The notes below the pieces were generated by a model, which worked only from the letters and a program-made list of their open reading frames with translations, had not been told where the DNA came from and did no database searches. A program made the position numbers and the translations under genes. Below, in pieces: positions 30,536 through 39,195 of a stretch of 39,274 bases of DNA; the first letter of the stretch is position 1; the number at the start of each line of letters is the position of its first letter. The stretch is from contig JAAVEW010000027.1 of the NCBI GenBank assembly GCA_014801075.1, positions 1-39,274 on the forward strand, in the 5' to 3' direction. This DNA is from Barnesiella sp. (GTDB lineage: Bacteria > Bacteroidota > Bacteroidia > Bacteroidales > Muribaculaceae).

Positions 30536-31837
30536 TTACTCAACGCCTGAAATAAAGGTTAATACTATGGTCTTTTCGTTGCCCTTCTCATCGGCCATCG
30601 ACAGGTAGAATTTATGAATGTCGTTGGGGGTGGGAGAGATGTTGAGCAGCGGGATGAAAGGAGTGAGATTGAACATTACGTAGGTCTGTCCTTTCACCTT
30701 GTCATCGACGGGAAAGTTGAATCCGTCGGGGTCACTGAGCTTGGCCTTGAGTTCGGGAGAGAGGTTGGTAAGGTCGAATTCAGAGGTCAGTTCAACACTC
30801 TGGAGGAATTCTTCAGTAAGATAGTCTGACTCGATTTTGACTTTGAGATAAGTAAGAGGGAATTCCGACTTGATGCCGATGCTGTAATCATTGCCATCGA
30901 CGGCCTCATTGATTTTATCAGGGTCCTTATCGTTAACGTCGGTATATAACATCGAAGTCTCGAAGTCGAAGTATTTATCATCGCCGCCTACGGGAGGGGT
31001 GGGAGTTTCGGGCTCTTTGTCACCCTCGTGTCCGGGGCGTTCGCCGTCAATTAGGTCCTCGTCAACCGATACATTGCCTTCGATGCTTTCGTCGATGGTC
31101 GACATGTCGATGGTGATGTCGCCGGTTTCGATGTTGCCGGTCTCGTCGGGGATGGTCGGGTCGCCGCCTTTAATGCTGTAGGTGATGATGCGGTGCTGTC
31201 CGGCTTCAACGTCGGTATATACTTTGCGAATCTCCTCGTAGTTGCCGCGGATAGTGCCGGAGAATGTGGCAATGAGGGTGGAACTGCCGGAAAGGGCTTC
31301 GAAGTAGCCGCAGCGTGTTTCGTCCTTGGTAAATTCGAGTCGGCCTTCATCGTTGGCAAGTACGGTCACTTTGCAATCGTCGCTCATGAGAGATTTGAGT
31401 TCGTCGGAGAAGCGGATTGAAACTTTGATGTTGGAAAGTTTGCAGGTCACGGTGCCGACGGTAGTCAATCGGTTTTTCGCGATGTTGAATTTCTCGGATG
31501 TGCCTTTGAAGAATGGGGCATCCCAGGCAGCTTTCTGCTGCTTGTGTGAGATGACATCGATAGTGTAGTTGTCGCCGACGGGGAGAGTAACGATTTCGGG
31601 CATCTGGGCGAATGTCCATTGCTGCAGGGATTTGCCCTCGGCGTCGTTGACGGTGACTATAAAGTCGCTGACGTCATATCCGGCGCGGCTGATGACCGTC
31701 TCGGCATTTGTGATGTCGATGGCCTCCATGCGTAACTGCCCTACACCGTCGGCTTCGTCGGAGGGTGTCCAGTTGTCATGGCATGACGACAGCAGGCACG
31801 TTGCGATTGCTAATGTTGAAAATATCTTTAATTTCAT
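30536..31837 (-). CDS. surface lipoprotein, DUF4493-like
   Basis: A 433-residue lipoprotein, MKLKIFSTLAIATCLLSSC, with the lipid cysteine near 19. A DUF4493-like sandwich fills about 25-225 (VGDNYTIDVISHK, KLSNIKVSIRFSD, AGQHRIITYSIKGG). An acidic, proline-rich linker (about 225-290) leads to a second beta-rich domain (about 290-433). Unlike its two neighbours it lacks the C-terminal PCMD-like domain and the fibronectin-like repeat, so it may serve as an anchor or assembly partner. It sits in the middle of the operon. Confidence 0.72.
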   Translation of the reverse strand: MKLKIFSTLAIATCLLSSCHDNWTPSDEADGVGQLRMEAIDITNAETVISRAGYDVSDFIVTVNDAEGKSLQQWTFAQMPEIVTLPVGDNYTIDVISHKQQKAAWDAPFFKGTSEKFNIAKNRLTTVGTVTCKLSNIKVSIRFSDELKSLMSDDCKVTVLANDEGRLEFTKDETRCGYFEALSGSSTLIATFSGTIRGNYEEIRKVYTDVEAGQHRIITYSIKGGDPTIPDETGNIETGDITIDMSTIDESIEGNVSVDEDLIDGERPGHEGDKEPETPTPPVGGDDKYFDFETSMLYTDVNDKDPDKINEAVDGNDYSIGIKSEFPLTYLKVKIESDYLTEEFLQSVELTSEFDLTNLSPELKAKLSDPDGFNFPVDDKVKGQTYVMFNLTPFIPLLNISPTPNDIHKFYLSMADEKGNEKTIVLTFISGVE

Positions 31838-31853
31838 ATTCGGGATAGTCTGA

Positions 31854-34271
31854 TTAATAGTTTAACTTGATGTCGTCGATATAGAGCTGACCACCAACTG
31901 ATTCAGTTTTGGCGTTGGCTGCAAAGCCGGGAAGTTTGAGATAGCTTCGGGTGGCTCCGCTTTCGTGGCCGGTGGATTTGAAAATGATTTCGATTGAGGC
32001 TGCTTTGGAGGCGTTGGCGGGATAGGTGAGAGGGATTTTAAACTCTGACCAGTCGCCGTGGTCGGTGCCGATATTGATTTTGGCGGGAGCATTGATTTCG
32101 TTGCCTGCGGCATCGAGTACGCGGATTTCGGCAGTACCGAAGTCGTCGGACTTGTAGGCTTCATAACGGGCGTTGAACACGAGTTCCAAGGGGCGTGAAT
32201 GAAATGCGTAGCCATAGTCGGGCTGCTGTCCTACGGCATTGAAATTGCCAAGGTAGAGCTGACCGGCGGTTGTGTTGTTGACAATACTGAGGGCGCCACC
32301 GGCGGTATTTCCGCTTCCCCAGCCGACGGTGCGTATAACAGCGCACTGTCCGTTGATACCGGTGCCGGGTTTAGTGCCAGAAGTTGTTGTGTAAGCTGCT
32401 CCAACGCCTACGCTTGAGGTGGTTTCCTCGTTCATGGTGTCCCATACTCGTTCGTTTTCAGGGGTATCTTCGGTGAAGGCGTAGTAGAAGTCCCAGTTGC
32501 TGCCACCATGCTCGCGCCACCATCTTTCCATGTCGGAACCGGGGATTTGGGCTGCGACTTCGGTAGCGATGTCAGTAGAGGCGGTTTTGCCGTTGACTGT
32601 GGCACGGATGGTGAGCAGGCTGCCGGAAGGGAGGCCGGTGAGCCATGCCGAGCCGTCGGCATTGAGGGTGTGGGCTACGGGAGTGAAGTCTGTGCCGTTT
32701 TTGGAAACTTCATATTTCACGGAGGCTGCGTTGGCTTGCAGTTGTTCTTCGTAGTAATCGGGGATTATGCGGGCGCGTGTTGCGAAAACGTCATTGTCGG
32801 TCGATGATATGAGGAAACCGCCTTTGGCAACGGTGATTTCGTTGCTTGCTTTGTTGGCAGCTACGGCGCGGAGTGTGACGGTTTTGTCGTAGGCGGGGAT
32901 TCCGTCGATGGCAACGCGGTAGCTGTTGTCGGTGAGCGGGGTGACGTCGGTAATGGAAGCATCGGTCCATGTGCCGCGCTCGTTACGGTATTGGAGTCGG
33001 ACGTTTCGGGTGATGTCGGTGCCGTTGAAGTTGAGCAGGACGGTCATGTCGGATTGGCCGATTGTGGGGGCAACATCCTCTGTCAGACCGATTTCGATGG
33101 GGTTGACCTTTACTGAGAATGTAATCGGTTCGCTGACCTTATTGAATTTGTCGGTGACGACGATTGTGAAGTTGGATATGTTGGTGCTGTTGTCGATGTA
33201 GCGAATGTTGGGAATTACGGCATCGAGTGAAATCTGTGCCATGCGGTCAACGTTTCCGTAAAGACCCTTGACGCCGAGACCAAGTGACGAGAGTTTTGAC
33301 TGTTGCGCCGGGGTGGCCGATGCGAGGTCTATCTCGTTGTACCATCCTTGCTCTATGAGTGAGGTGGACTGGGTGGTCAGTGTCACGGACTTGATGCCCC
33401 CTTCGGCATTGATGAAGAATGAGGGGGTGATGTCGGAAGGCATGTATTCGATGACTGAAACGGGAGCGTCGGGTTCGAAGCCTTCGGCTATCACTTCGGG
33501 AGCGGGAGCGCTGAGAATGTCGTCGCTAAGGTCAATGTAAATGTCCTCTTGGTCAAGTGATTCGTCGAAGGTGATAACGAGTTGTGCGTCGCCTGCCTGA
33601 CCGTTGTTTACATCAATTGTGATTGTGTAGTGGTGACGGGGCTGGGCAACGAAAGATGCAGCTTCAAGTGTGGCTGAAAGGCCGTTGGGCTTGGTAACGT
33701 CGGCCGACACGGTCACTTTGCCGGGGCGGAGATAGCCGGGGCGTGACTCGGTAGAGGTGAAATTGAGATAGTCGCCCCCTTCGGCATGAGCCTGGAAGGA
33801 GTAGTTGGTAAAGTAGGAGCGGAAAGCTTCGGTTGTGGCGATTGATACCATGGAGTTGGCGAGGGTGGCGTTGAGCGACACCGTGGTCACCTTGTCCTCT
33901 TCAACCTTCAGCTGCGAGGAAGCGTAGTAATATGGTTTTTCAAATCCTTCATCCTCAGCGTCGCCGTAGATGGCTTCGAGGGTGTATGAACCGACTTTGA
34001 AGAGTTCGTTGTTGTCAAAATCAGTGATTGAATTCCACTCTTTGGAGAAAGAACCGTCGGTTGACGTAAGCCTGAGTTTCAGGTCGTTGACTGAGATTGG
34101 GGCGGCATCTCTACCTGCGGCGGTCGAGCGCGATGTTATCGCGTTGACGTCGAGGTCGAGCTGCGGGTTGATTTTGCCCGAAGTGCCTCCGCCGGGATTG
34201 TAATCGTCGCTGCAACTACTGCATGCCGCAATAAGCACAGCTGACGATAACACGCCATAAATCAATTTCAT
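31854..34271 (-). CDS. surface lipoprotein, DUF4493 and PCMD-like domains
   Basis: An 805-residue lipoprotein with lipobox LIAAC near residue 17, first gene of the operon. It shares architecture with the 28365-30533 product: an N-terminal DUF4493-like sandwich (about 30-240), intermediate Ig/FN3-like segments (about 265-575) and a C-terminal PCMD-like domain (about 575-805) with FHSRPLELVFNARY and the closing YIDDIKLNY. The shared HSRP/NSRP strand and WIDD/YIDD ending show the two C-terminal domains are paralogous. A promoter lies 90-120 bp upstream. Probable outer-membrane surface location; ligand unknown. Confidence 0.8.
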   Translation of the reverse strand: MKLIYGVLSSAVLIAACSSCSDDYNPGGGTSGKINPQLDLDVNAITSRSTAAGRDAAPISVNDLKLRLTSTDGSFSKEWNSITDFDNNELFKVGSYTLEAIYGDAEDEGFEKPYYYASSQLKVEEDKVTTVSLNATLANSMVSIATTEAFRSYFTNYSFQAHAEGGDYLNFTSTESRPGYLRPGKVTVSADVTKPNGLSATLEAASFVAQPRHHYTITIDVNNGQAGDAQLVITFDESLDQEDIYIDLSDDILSAPAPEVIAEGFEPDAPVSVIEYMPSDITPSFFINAEGGIKSVTLTTQSTSLIEQGWYNEIDLASATPAQQSKLSSLGLGVKGLYGNVDRMAQISLDAVIPNIRYIDNSTNISNFTIVVTDKFNKVSEPITFSVKVNPIEIGLTEDVAPTIGQSDMTVLLNFNGTDITRNVRLQYRNERGTWTDASITDVTPLTDNSYRVAIDGIPAYDKTVTLRAVAANKASNEITVAKGGFLISSTDNDVFATRARIIPDYYEEQLQANAASVKYEVSKNGTDFTPVAHTLNADGSAWLTGLPSGSLLTIRATVNGKTASTDIATEVAAQIPGSDMERWWREHGGSNWDFYYAFTEDTPENERVWDTMNEETTSSVGVGAAYTTTSGTKPGTGINGQCAVIRTVGWGSGNTAGGALSIVNNTTAGQLYLGNFNAVGQQPDYGYAFHSRPLELVFNARYEAYKSDDFGTAEIRVLDAAGNEINAPAKINIGTDHGDWSEFKIPLTYPANASKAASIEIIFKSTGHESGATRSYLKLPGFAANAKTESVGGQLYIDDIKLNY

Positions 34272-34359
34272 AATGTTTATTTTAAGTGTTACTATATTTG
34301 CATATTAAGCACGGGAATATTTGTTGTGGATAGCCCCGATTCGTTACAATATAATCCCC

Positions 34360-34391
34360 CAAAAGTAGGTATTTTTTGCCAATTTTGCAAT
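34360..34391 (-). promoter_or_regulatory. promoter of the lipoprotein operon
   Basis: Minus strand ATTG (34391-34388), a 20-bp spacer and TACTTTTG (34367-34360). The leader would be about 80 bases. Confidence 0.7.
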
Positions 34392-34509
34392 TTATTTAAC
34401 TTATTTATAATAAAATAGTGAAATAGATGGCATTTTTCCATAGTATCTCGCGATTCTTTACCGTAGATATACTTACTGCTTTATGTTTGGTTCATCGGAA
34501 CTGCTGAAA

Positions 34510-34569
34510 ACAAAACACCCGTTGTCCTGTCGGATGATTGAAATGGATTCAATCCGATGGACAAACGGG
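34510..34569 (-). terminator. long hairpin terminator of dnaE-trxA
   Basis: CCCGTTGTCC (34518-34527) pairs with GGACAAACGGG (34559-34569) with one bulge. The stem extends inward through TCGGAT/ATCCGA and TTGAA/TTCAA with small bulges. On the minus strand it is followed by TGTTTTGTTTTC. Confidence 0.75.
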
Positions 34570-34581
34570 CGTTGTGACAAT

Positions 34582-34608
34582 AAGCGGAATATCACGCGAT
34601 AACCGCTT
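34582..34608. terminator. smaller hairpin downstream of trxA
   Basis: AAGCGG (34582-34587) pairs with CCGCTT (34603-34608), with an inner TATC/GATA helix. It is followed by TTTAAAA on the plus strand only. It may be an RNA-processing or stabilising hairpin at the 3' end of the trxA message. Confidence 0.4.
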
Positions 34609-34666
34609 TTAAAACTAATCGCTAAATAGATATGCTATATGACTTTACGCTATATAAATACGTGGA

Positions 34667-34990
34667 TTAAAGGGCGATTAATTCTTCAATTTTGGCTTTG
34701 AGGTTTTCTTTGGTCTGCGAGCCTACGAGGCGGAGAGAGGTTTTTTCGCCATTTTTGAAGAAGAGGACGGTGGGGAGTGACATCACGCGGTTGGCTGATG
34801 CAAATTCACCTTCTTCATCGACGTTGTATTTGCCGATGACAACTTTGTCGGCGTATTCTTCAGCAAGTTCGTCAATTACGGGCGCCATTGCCATGCAGGG
34901 ACCGCACCATGTGGCCCAGAAATCAATAACGACAGGCTTTCCGGAAGCTATCGTTTCTTCGACATTTTCGTCAGTAAATTTTAATGCCAT
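34667..34990 (-). CDS. trxA: thioredoxin
   Basis: A 107-residue thioredoxin with the active site WCGPC in VIDFWATWCGPCMAMAP, the cis-proline in SLPTVLFFKNG and the usual C-terminal helix. It is a cytoplasmic disulfide reductant fed by thioredoxin reductase. ATG 34990 (MALKFTDENVEE) is chosen; the 20 codons upstream overlap dnaE and are not thioredoxin-like. It starts 13 bp after the dnaE stop and appears cotranscribed with it. Confidence 0.95.
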   Translation of the reverse strand: MALKFTDENVEETIASGKPVVIDFWATWCGPCMAMAPVIDELAEEYADKVVIGKYNVDEEGEFASANRVMSLPTVLFFKNGEKTSLRLVGSQTKENLKAKIEELIAL

Positions 34991-35003
34991 GATATGAATT
35001 TTT

Positions 35004-38000
35004 TTAGTTAAACTTATAGTCAATATTGAGGTCCTCGAGGAGGGTTGCAAGTTTGCGGTTGAGCGGGATGCGGAGATCGGAGGTCATGGTGATGGTTCGG
35101 TTGGCTTCGCCATCAAAGAGTCTGAAATTCAGCGTTCCGCGTTCGGTGGTTGAGTCTTTCATGTGTTCCATGAGAGTGTCAATCAGGGTGTCGTTGATGT
35201 TCTTTCGGTCGAGAGTCAGGGTAATGGAGTTGATAAGGTGGCCCTTCATCTCGGAGAGTAGTTTTATGTCGGTGATGCGGAAACGTATCTCGCCGTTATA
35301 TCCTTTGGCGTAACGGCCTGTGACATAAATAGGAGTGCCTACTTTGCCGAAGTTGGCATACTTGATGTAGTCCTGGCCGAAGAGCATCAGTTCGGTGGAC
35401 CCTGTGTAGTCCTCGATTTTGATGCGTCCGTAGGTGTTGCCTTTCTTTGACGGACGCTCCTCGAATGATATTACCATGCCGCCGAAAGTGATGTCGCGGT
35501 CCTCTTCAACGTCGGCCCGTTCGGAAAAGTCCTTCAGACTGGTGTTGCAGCCGTGTGTGAGCTCCATGTAGTAGGGGTCGAGCGGGTGGGCCGAGAGGTA
35601 CATGCCGACGAGGTCACGCTCTTTTTCAAGGCGCACGATGTCATACCAGGGTACGGCGGGATGAATCGGCGGACGGCCTGCGGTGTTGAGCGATATGTCC
35701 TCGTCGCCAAACAGTGAGGCAGTGCGGTCCTGGCTCGCCTTCTGGTAGAGCTGTCCGTAGCGGAGCAGAAGTTCCGAGAGACTTTCATCTTTATTGTTTT
35801 TCTCAAAGAAGTCTTCGCGCTGGAGGCCGTCAAAGCAGTCGAACGCACCCGCGAGAGCGAGCGATTCAAAGGTGCGGCGGTTGAGAGTAGCGAGCGGTAC
35901 GCGCTCCACGAAGTCGTAGATTGACGTGAATGGACCGCCCTTGGCACGGGTTTCGATTATGACTTCGGATACATTTTCTCCAACGCCTTTGATGGCTGAC
36001 AGTCCGAAGCGTATGTCACCCTTGGCGTTCACACCGAATTCACCGAAACTTTCATTTACGTCGGGGCCTTTCACTTGTATGTGGAGAGCCTTGCATTCGT
36101 CCATGAAGTTGGTCAGTTTGGTGATATCGTTTCGGTTACGGCTCAATACGGCTGCCATGTATTCGGCAGGGTAGTTGGCTTTAAGGTAGGCGGTCTGGAA
36201 CGCTACCCAGCTATAGCAGGTAGCGTGACTCTTGTTGAAGGCGTATGATGCGAATTTCTCCCAGTCAGCCCAGATTTTTTTGAGTACATCCTCGTTGTGT
36301 CCGTTGGCTTGGCCGCCTTCGAGGAATTTGCCTTTGAGCTCATTCATCTTGTCAATCATCTTCTTACCCATGGCTTTACGGAGCGTGTCGCTCTGACCGC
36401 GGGTAAAGTTGGCAAGAAGTCGGGAGAGCAACATGACTTGCTCCTGATAGACGGTGACTCCGTAGGTGTCTTTGAGGTATTTCTCCATCACGGGAATATC
36501 GTAGGTGATGGGCGATTTACCATGTTTGCGGGCGATGAAGTCGGGGATATAGTCCATAGGACCGGGGCGATAAAGGGCATTCATCGCTATAAGGTCCTCG
36601 AATGTAGATGGTTGCAGTTCGCGGAGATACTTCTGCATTCCGGCCGACTCGAACTGGAATGTACCCGTCGTACGTCCGTCGCAGTATAGTTGATAAGTCT
36701 TGGGGTCGTCGATTGGTACGGTGTCGATGTCAACGTCAATCCCGCGGGTAAGTTTGATGTTCTTGACGGCTTCCTTGATGATTGACAGTGTTTTAAGACC
36801 GAGGAAGTCCATCTTGATAAGTCCGGTTTCCTCGATGACGCGACCTTCGTACTGTGTCACGAGTACGCGGCCGTCGGTTTTGTCGATGGCTGTGCTGACC
36901 GGAACCCAGTCGGTAACATCGTCGCGGCAAATGATTACGCCACAGGCATGTACGCCGGTATTGCGCACGTTGCCTTCGAGTTGCTGGGCGTACTGGAGCG
37001 TTTCTTTGATGGTGTCGTTTCCGGTCTGGAGTTCGACCTGAAACTCCGGTACGTGTTCGTAGCAGTTTTTGAGAGTGGGGGAGAGTTCCTTACCGTTGAC
37101 TTCGGGCATGTGGCGCGGGATAAGTTTCGTGAGTCGGTCACTTTCCGATAGTGGAAGGTCCTCCACGCGGGCTACGTCCTTGATGGCCGATTTGGCTGCC
37201 ATGGTTCCGTAGGTGATAATATGGGCCACTTTCTCTTCGCCGTATTTTTCGGTCACGTATTTCAGTACGCGTGCGCGGCCGTCGTCGTCAAAGTCGATAT
37301 CGATATCGGGGAGGGAGATACGGTCGGGATTGAGGAATCGCTCAAACAGCAGGTCGTATTTTACGGGGTCAATCTGCGTGATACCGAGGCAATAAGCCAC
37401 GGCCGAACCGGCAGCCGAGCCACGGCCCGGACCGACGCTGACGTCGAGCTGCTGTCGGGCTACGTTGATAAAGTCCTGCACGATAAGGAAGTAGCCGGGG
37501 AAACCCATGGTCTTCATGATGTGCAATTCAAACTTTATACGCTCCTTAAGTTCGTCGTTAAGGTCTTTGCCGTAACGGCGTTCGGCACCTTCGTAAGCCA
37601 GTTTGGCAAGGTAGTCAGCCTCAAATTTTATGCGGTAGAGCTTGTCGTAGCCTCCGAGTTTCTTGATTTTCTTTTCGGCCTCTTCCTGTGAGAGCACTAC
37701 GTTGCCGTTTTCGTCGCGTGTAAATTCGTCGAAAAGGTCCTGCTCCGAAAGGCGTTGGCGGTACTCCTCCTCGGTGCCAAACTCCTTTGGTATCTCGAAG
37801 AATGGCATGATGGGGGCGTGGTCTATATCGTATGTCTCAGTTTTCTCGAGGATTTCAAGAGTGTTTGAGAGAGATTCGGGAACGTCCTTGAATAGCTCGT
37901 TCATTTCGGCCTGAGTCTTTAGCCACTCCTGCTTGGAATAGAGCATGCGGCCTTCGTCCGACAGTTTCTTACCCGTTGATACACAGATAAGTCGCTCGTG

Positions 38001-38798
38001 GGCCTCGGCATCGGTTTCGTTTACGAAGTGTACGTCGTTGGTGCATACGAGTTTGATGCCGTATTTGCGGGCGATGCGTATCAGTTCGGGGTTCACACGT
38101 TCCTGTATGTCGAAAACGGCATGATTGGCACGGGGAACAGTAGCCTTATGTCGTTGAAGTTCAATATAGTAATCCTCACCAAAGACATTCTTGAACCATT
38201 CGACCTGCTTTTCGGCTTCTTCGATTTCACCATTTTGGATAAGGCGCGGAATCTCACCACCAAGGCAGGCCGAGCATACGATGAGCCCTTCGTGGTATTT
38301 CTCAAGTTCAAATTTATCGGTACGCGGGTGAGAGTAGAACCCCTCGGTCCATGCTTTCGATACCAGTTTGATGAGATTGTGGTAGCCGGTCGCGTTTTTG
38401 GCAAGCACGACGAGGTGTCGTCCCGTGTCTCGTTTGTCGGTGTGTTCCGTGAGGCGGGTGTTGGCGACGTACATCTCGCAACCGAATATCGGCTTGAAGT
38501 TGAGCTTATGCTTCACCTTGGCCAAGTCTTTTTCAAGTGCGGCAATTTTTTCGGAGTCGCCGGCTTCTTTTGCCTCGGTGAGTTGCTTTTCAATTTTTTC
38601 AACTTCGCCTTTGAGTTTGCCTTTTTTCTTTTTTATGTAATTGAACATCTCCTTTACTCCGAACATATTGCCGTGGTCGGTTAGGGCAAGACCTTGCATG
38701 CCGTCGCTCATGGCTTTATCAACGAGGGCGTTGATTGAGGCCTGACCGTCGAGCACGGAGTATTGGGAGTGGACATGTAGATGTATGAATGGTTCCAT
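35004..38798 (-). CDS. dnaE: DNA polymerase III alpha subunit
   Basis: The replicative C-family polymerase, 1264 residues. The N-terminal PHP domain has HLHVHSQYSVLDG and LTDHGNMFG. The polymerase core has VGPGRGSAAGSAVAY and the catalytic PDIDIDF (about residue 500), followed by the helix-hairpin-helix and OB-fold regions (TYGRIKIEDYTGSTELMLF). Between the first PHP strands there is a lysine- and glutamate-rich coiled-coil-like insertion (about 56-98) that E. coli DnaE lacks. It has its own promoter and is followed by trxA. Confidence 0.97.
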   Translation of the reverse strand: MEPFIHLHVHSQYSVLDGQASINALVDKAMSDGMQGLALTDHGNMFGVKEMFNYIKKKKGKLKGEVEKIEKQLTEAKEAGDSEKIAALEKDLAKVKHKLNFKPIFGCEMYVANTRLTEHTDKRDTGRHLVVLAKNATGYHNLIKLVSKAWTEGFYSHPRTDKFELEKYHEGLIVCSACLGGEIPRLIQNGEIEEAEKQVEWFKNVFGEDYYIELQRHKATVPRANHAVFDIQERVNPELIRIARKYGIKLVCTNDVHFVNETDAEAHERLICVSTGKKLSDEGRMLYSKQEWLKTQAEMNELFKDVPESLSNTLEILEKTETYDIDHAPIMPFFEIPKEFGTEEEYRQRLSEQDLFDEFTRDENGNVVLSQEEAEKKIKKLGGYDKLYRIKFEADYLAKLAYEGAERRYGKDLNDELKERIKFELHIMKTMGFPGYFLIVQDFINVARQQLDVSVGPGRGSAAGSAVAYCLGITQIDPVKYDLLFERFLNPDRISLPDIDIDFDDDGRARVLKYVTEKYGEEKVAHIITYGTMAAKSAIKDVARVEDLPLSESDRLTKLIPRHMPEVNGKELSPTLKNCYEHVPEFQVELQTGNDTIKETLQYAQQLEGNVRNTGVHACGVIICRDDVTDWVPVSTAIDKTDGRVLVTQYEGRVIEETGLIKMDFLGLKTLSIIKEAVKNIKLTRGIDVDIDTVPIDDPKTYQLYCDGRTTGTFQFESAGMQKYLRELQPSTFEDLIAMNALYRPGPMDYIPDFIARKHGKSPITYDIPVMEKYLKDTYGVTVYQEQVMLLSRLLANFTRGQSDTLRKAMGKKMIDKMNELKGKFLEGGQANGHNEDVLKKIWADWEKFASYAFNKSHATCYSWVAFQTAYLKANYPAEYMAAVLSRNRNDITKLTNFMDECKALHIQVKGPDVNESFGEFGVNAKGDIRFGLSAIKGVGENVSEVIIETRAKGGPFTSIYDFVERVPLATLNRRTFESLALAGAFDCFDGLQREDFFEKNNKDESLSELLLRYGQLYQKASQDRTASLFGDEDISLNTAGRPPIHPAVPWYDIVRLEKERDLVGMYLSAHPLDPYYMELTHGCNTSLKDFSERADVEEDRDITFGGMVISFEERPSKKGNTYGRIKIEDYTGSTELMLFGQDYIKYANFGKVGTPIYVTGRYAKGYNGEIRFRITDIKLLSEMKGHLINSITLTLDRKNINDTLIDTLMEHMKDSTTERGTLNFRLFDGEANRTITMTSDLRIPLNRKLATLLEDLNIDYKFN

Positions 38799-38845
38799 AT
38801 AATGGTTTTGGTAATCAAAAATGATTGGTCAATGAAATGATTCTC

Positions 38846-38877
38846 CAAAATTACGAATTAAATTTTATTGCCCCAAC
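38846..38877 (-). promoter_or_regulatory. promoter of dnaE
   Basis: Minus strand GTTG (38877-38874), a 20-bp spacer and TAATTTTG (38853-38846), about 45 bp before the dnaE start. Confidence 0.7.
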
Positions 38878-38995
38878 TGAGATGAGTGATAATTTATGAA
38901 TAGTTCGGTTAATTAAATCTAACGGGCCATTGAAGGTATTATTTTAGCGGAATTCCATAGTGACAGTCTTCCCCTTATATAATAATGTGTAATAT

Positions 38996-39012
38996 AAAAT
39001 GCTTTGCATTTT
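38996..39012. repeat. perfect small hairpin
   Basis: AAAATGC (38996-39002) and GCATTTT (39006-39012) around TTT. It may be the end of an old terminator; function unknown. Confidence 0.4.
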
Positions 39013-39163
39013 GGGAAATTCTAAGTAATAATATCAAAACGGTGCGCTAAAAAGTGACAAAAGGCGAAAAATTTTTTATGGGCTCAACATGATGTCACAC
39101 AGCGCATTGCGTCTAAAACCGGCGAAAAGTAACAAAAAATCATGAAAAAAAGTTCATGAAAAA

Positions 39164-39195
39164 TTTGGTGGGAAAGAAAAAAGTATCTACCTTTG
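39164..39195 (+). promoter_or_regulatory. strong promoter, probably of a stable-RNA operon
   Basis: TTTG (39164-39167), a 20-bp spacer and TACCTTTG (39188-39195) fit the consensus in every position, behind an A-rich upstream stretch like an UP element. The form TACCTTTGCA with a GC-rich leader is, as I recall, typical of Bacteroidales rRNA and tRNA operons; the gene itself lies outside the window. Confidence 0.8.

Larger units (their letters stand above)
34272..34666. other. gap between trxA and the lipoprotein operon
   Basis: No gene found. From left to right: an AT-rich leader and promoter for the lipoprotein operon (to 34391), about 110 bases without visible signals, a long hairpin terminator for the dnaE-trxA transcript (34510-34569) and a smaller hairpin (34582-34608). 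Confidence 0.6.

Noticed and set aside
37998-38684. Plus-strand 228-codon frame opposite dnaE
   Set aside because: It is the complement of conserved DnaE coding sequence; the F- and V-rich translation is what antisense of E- and K-rich codons gives.
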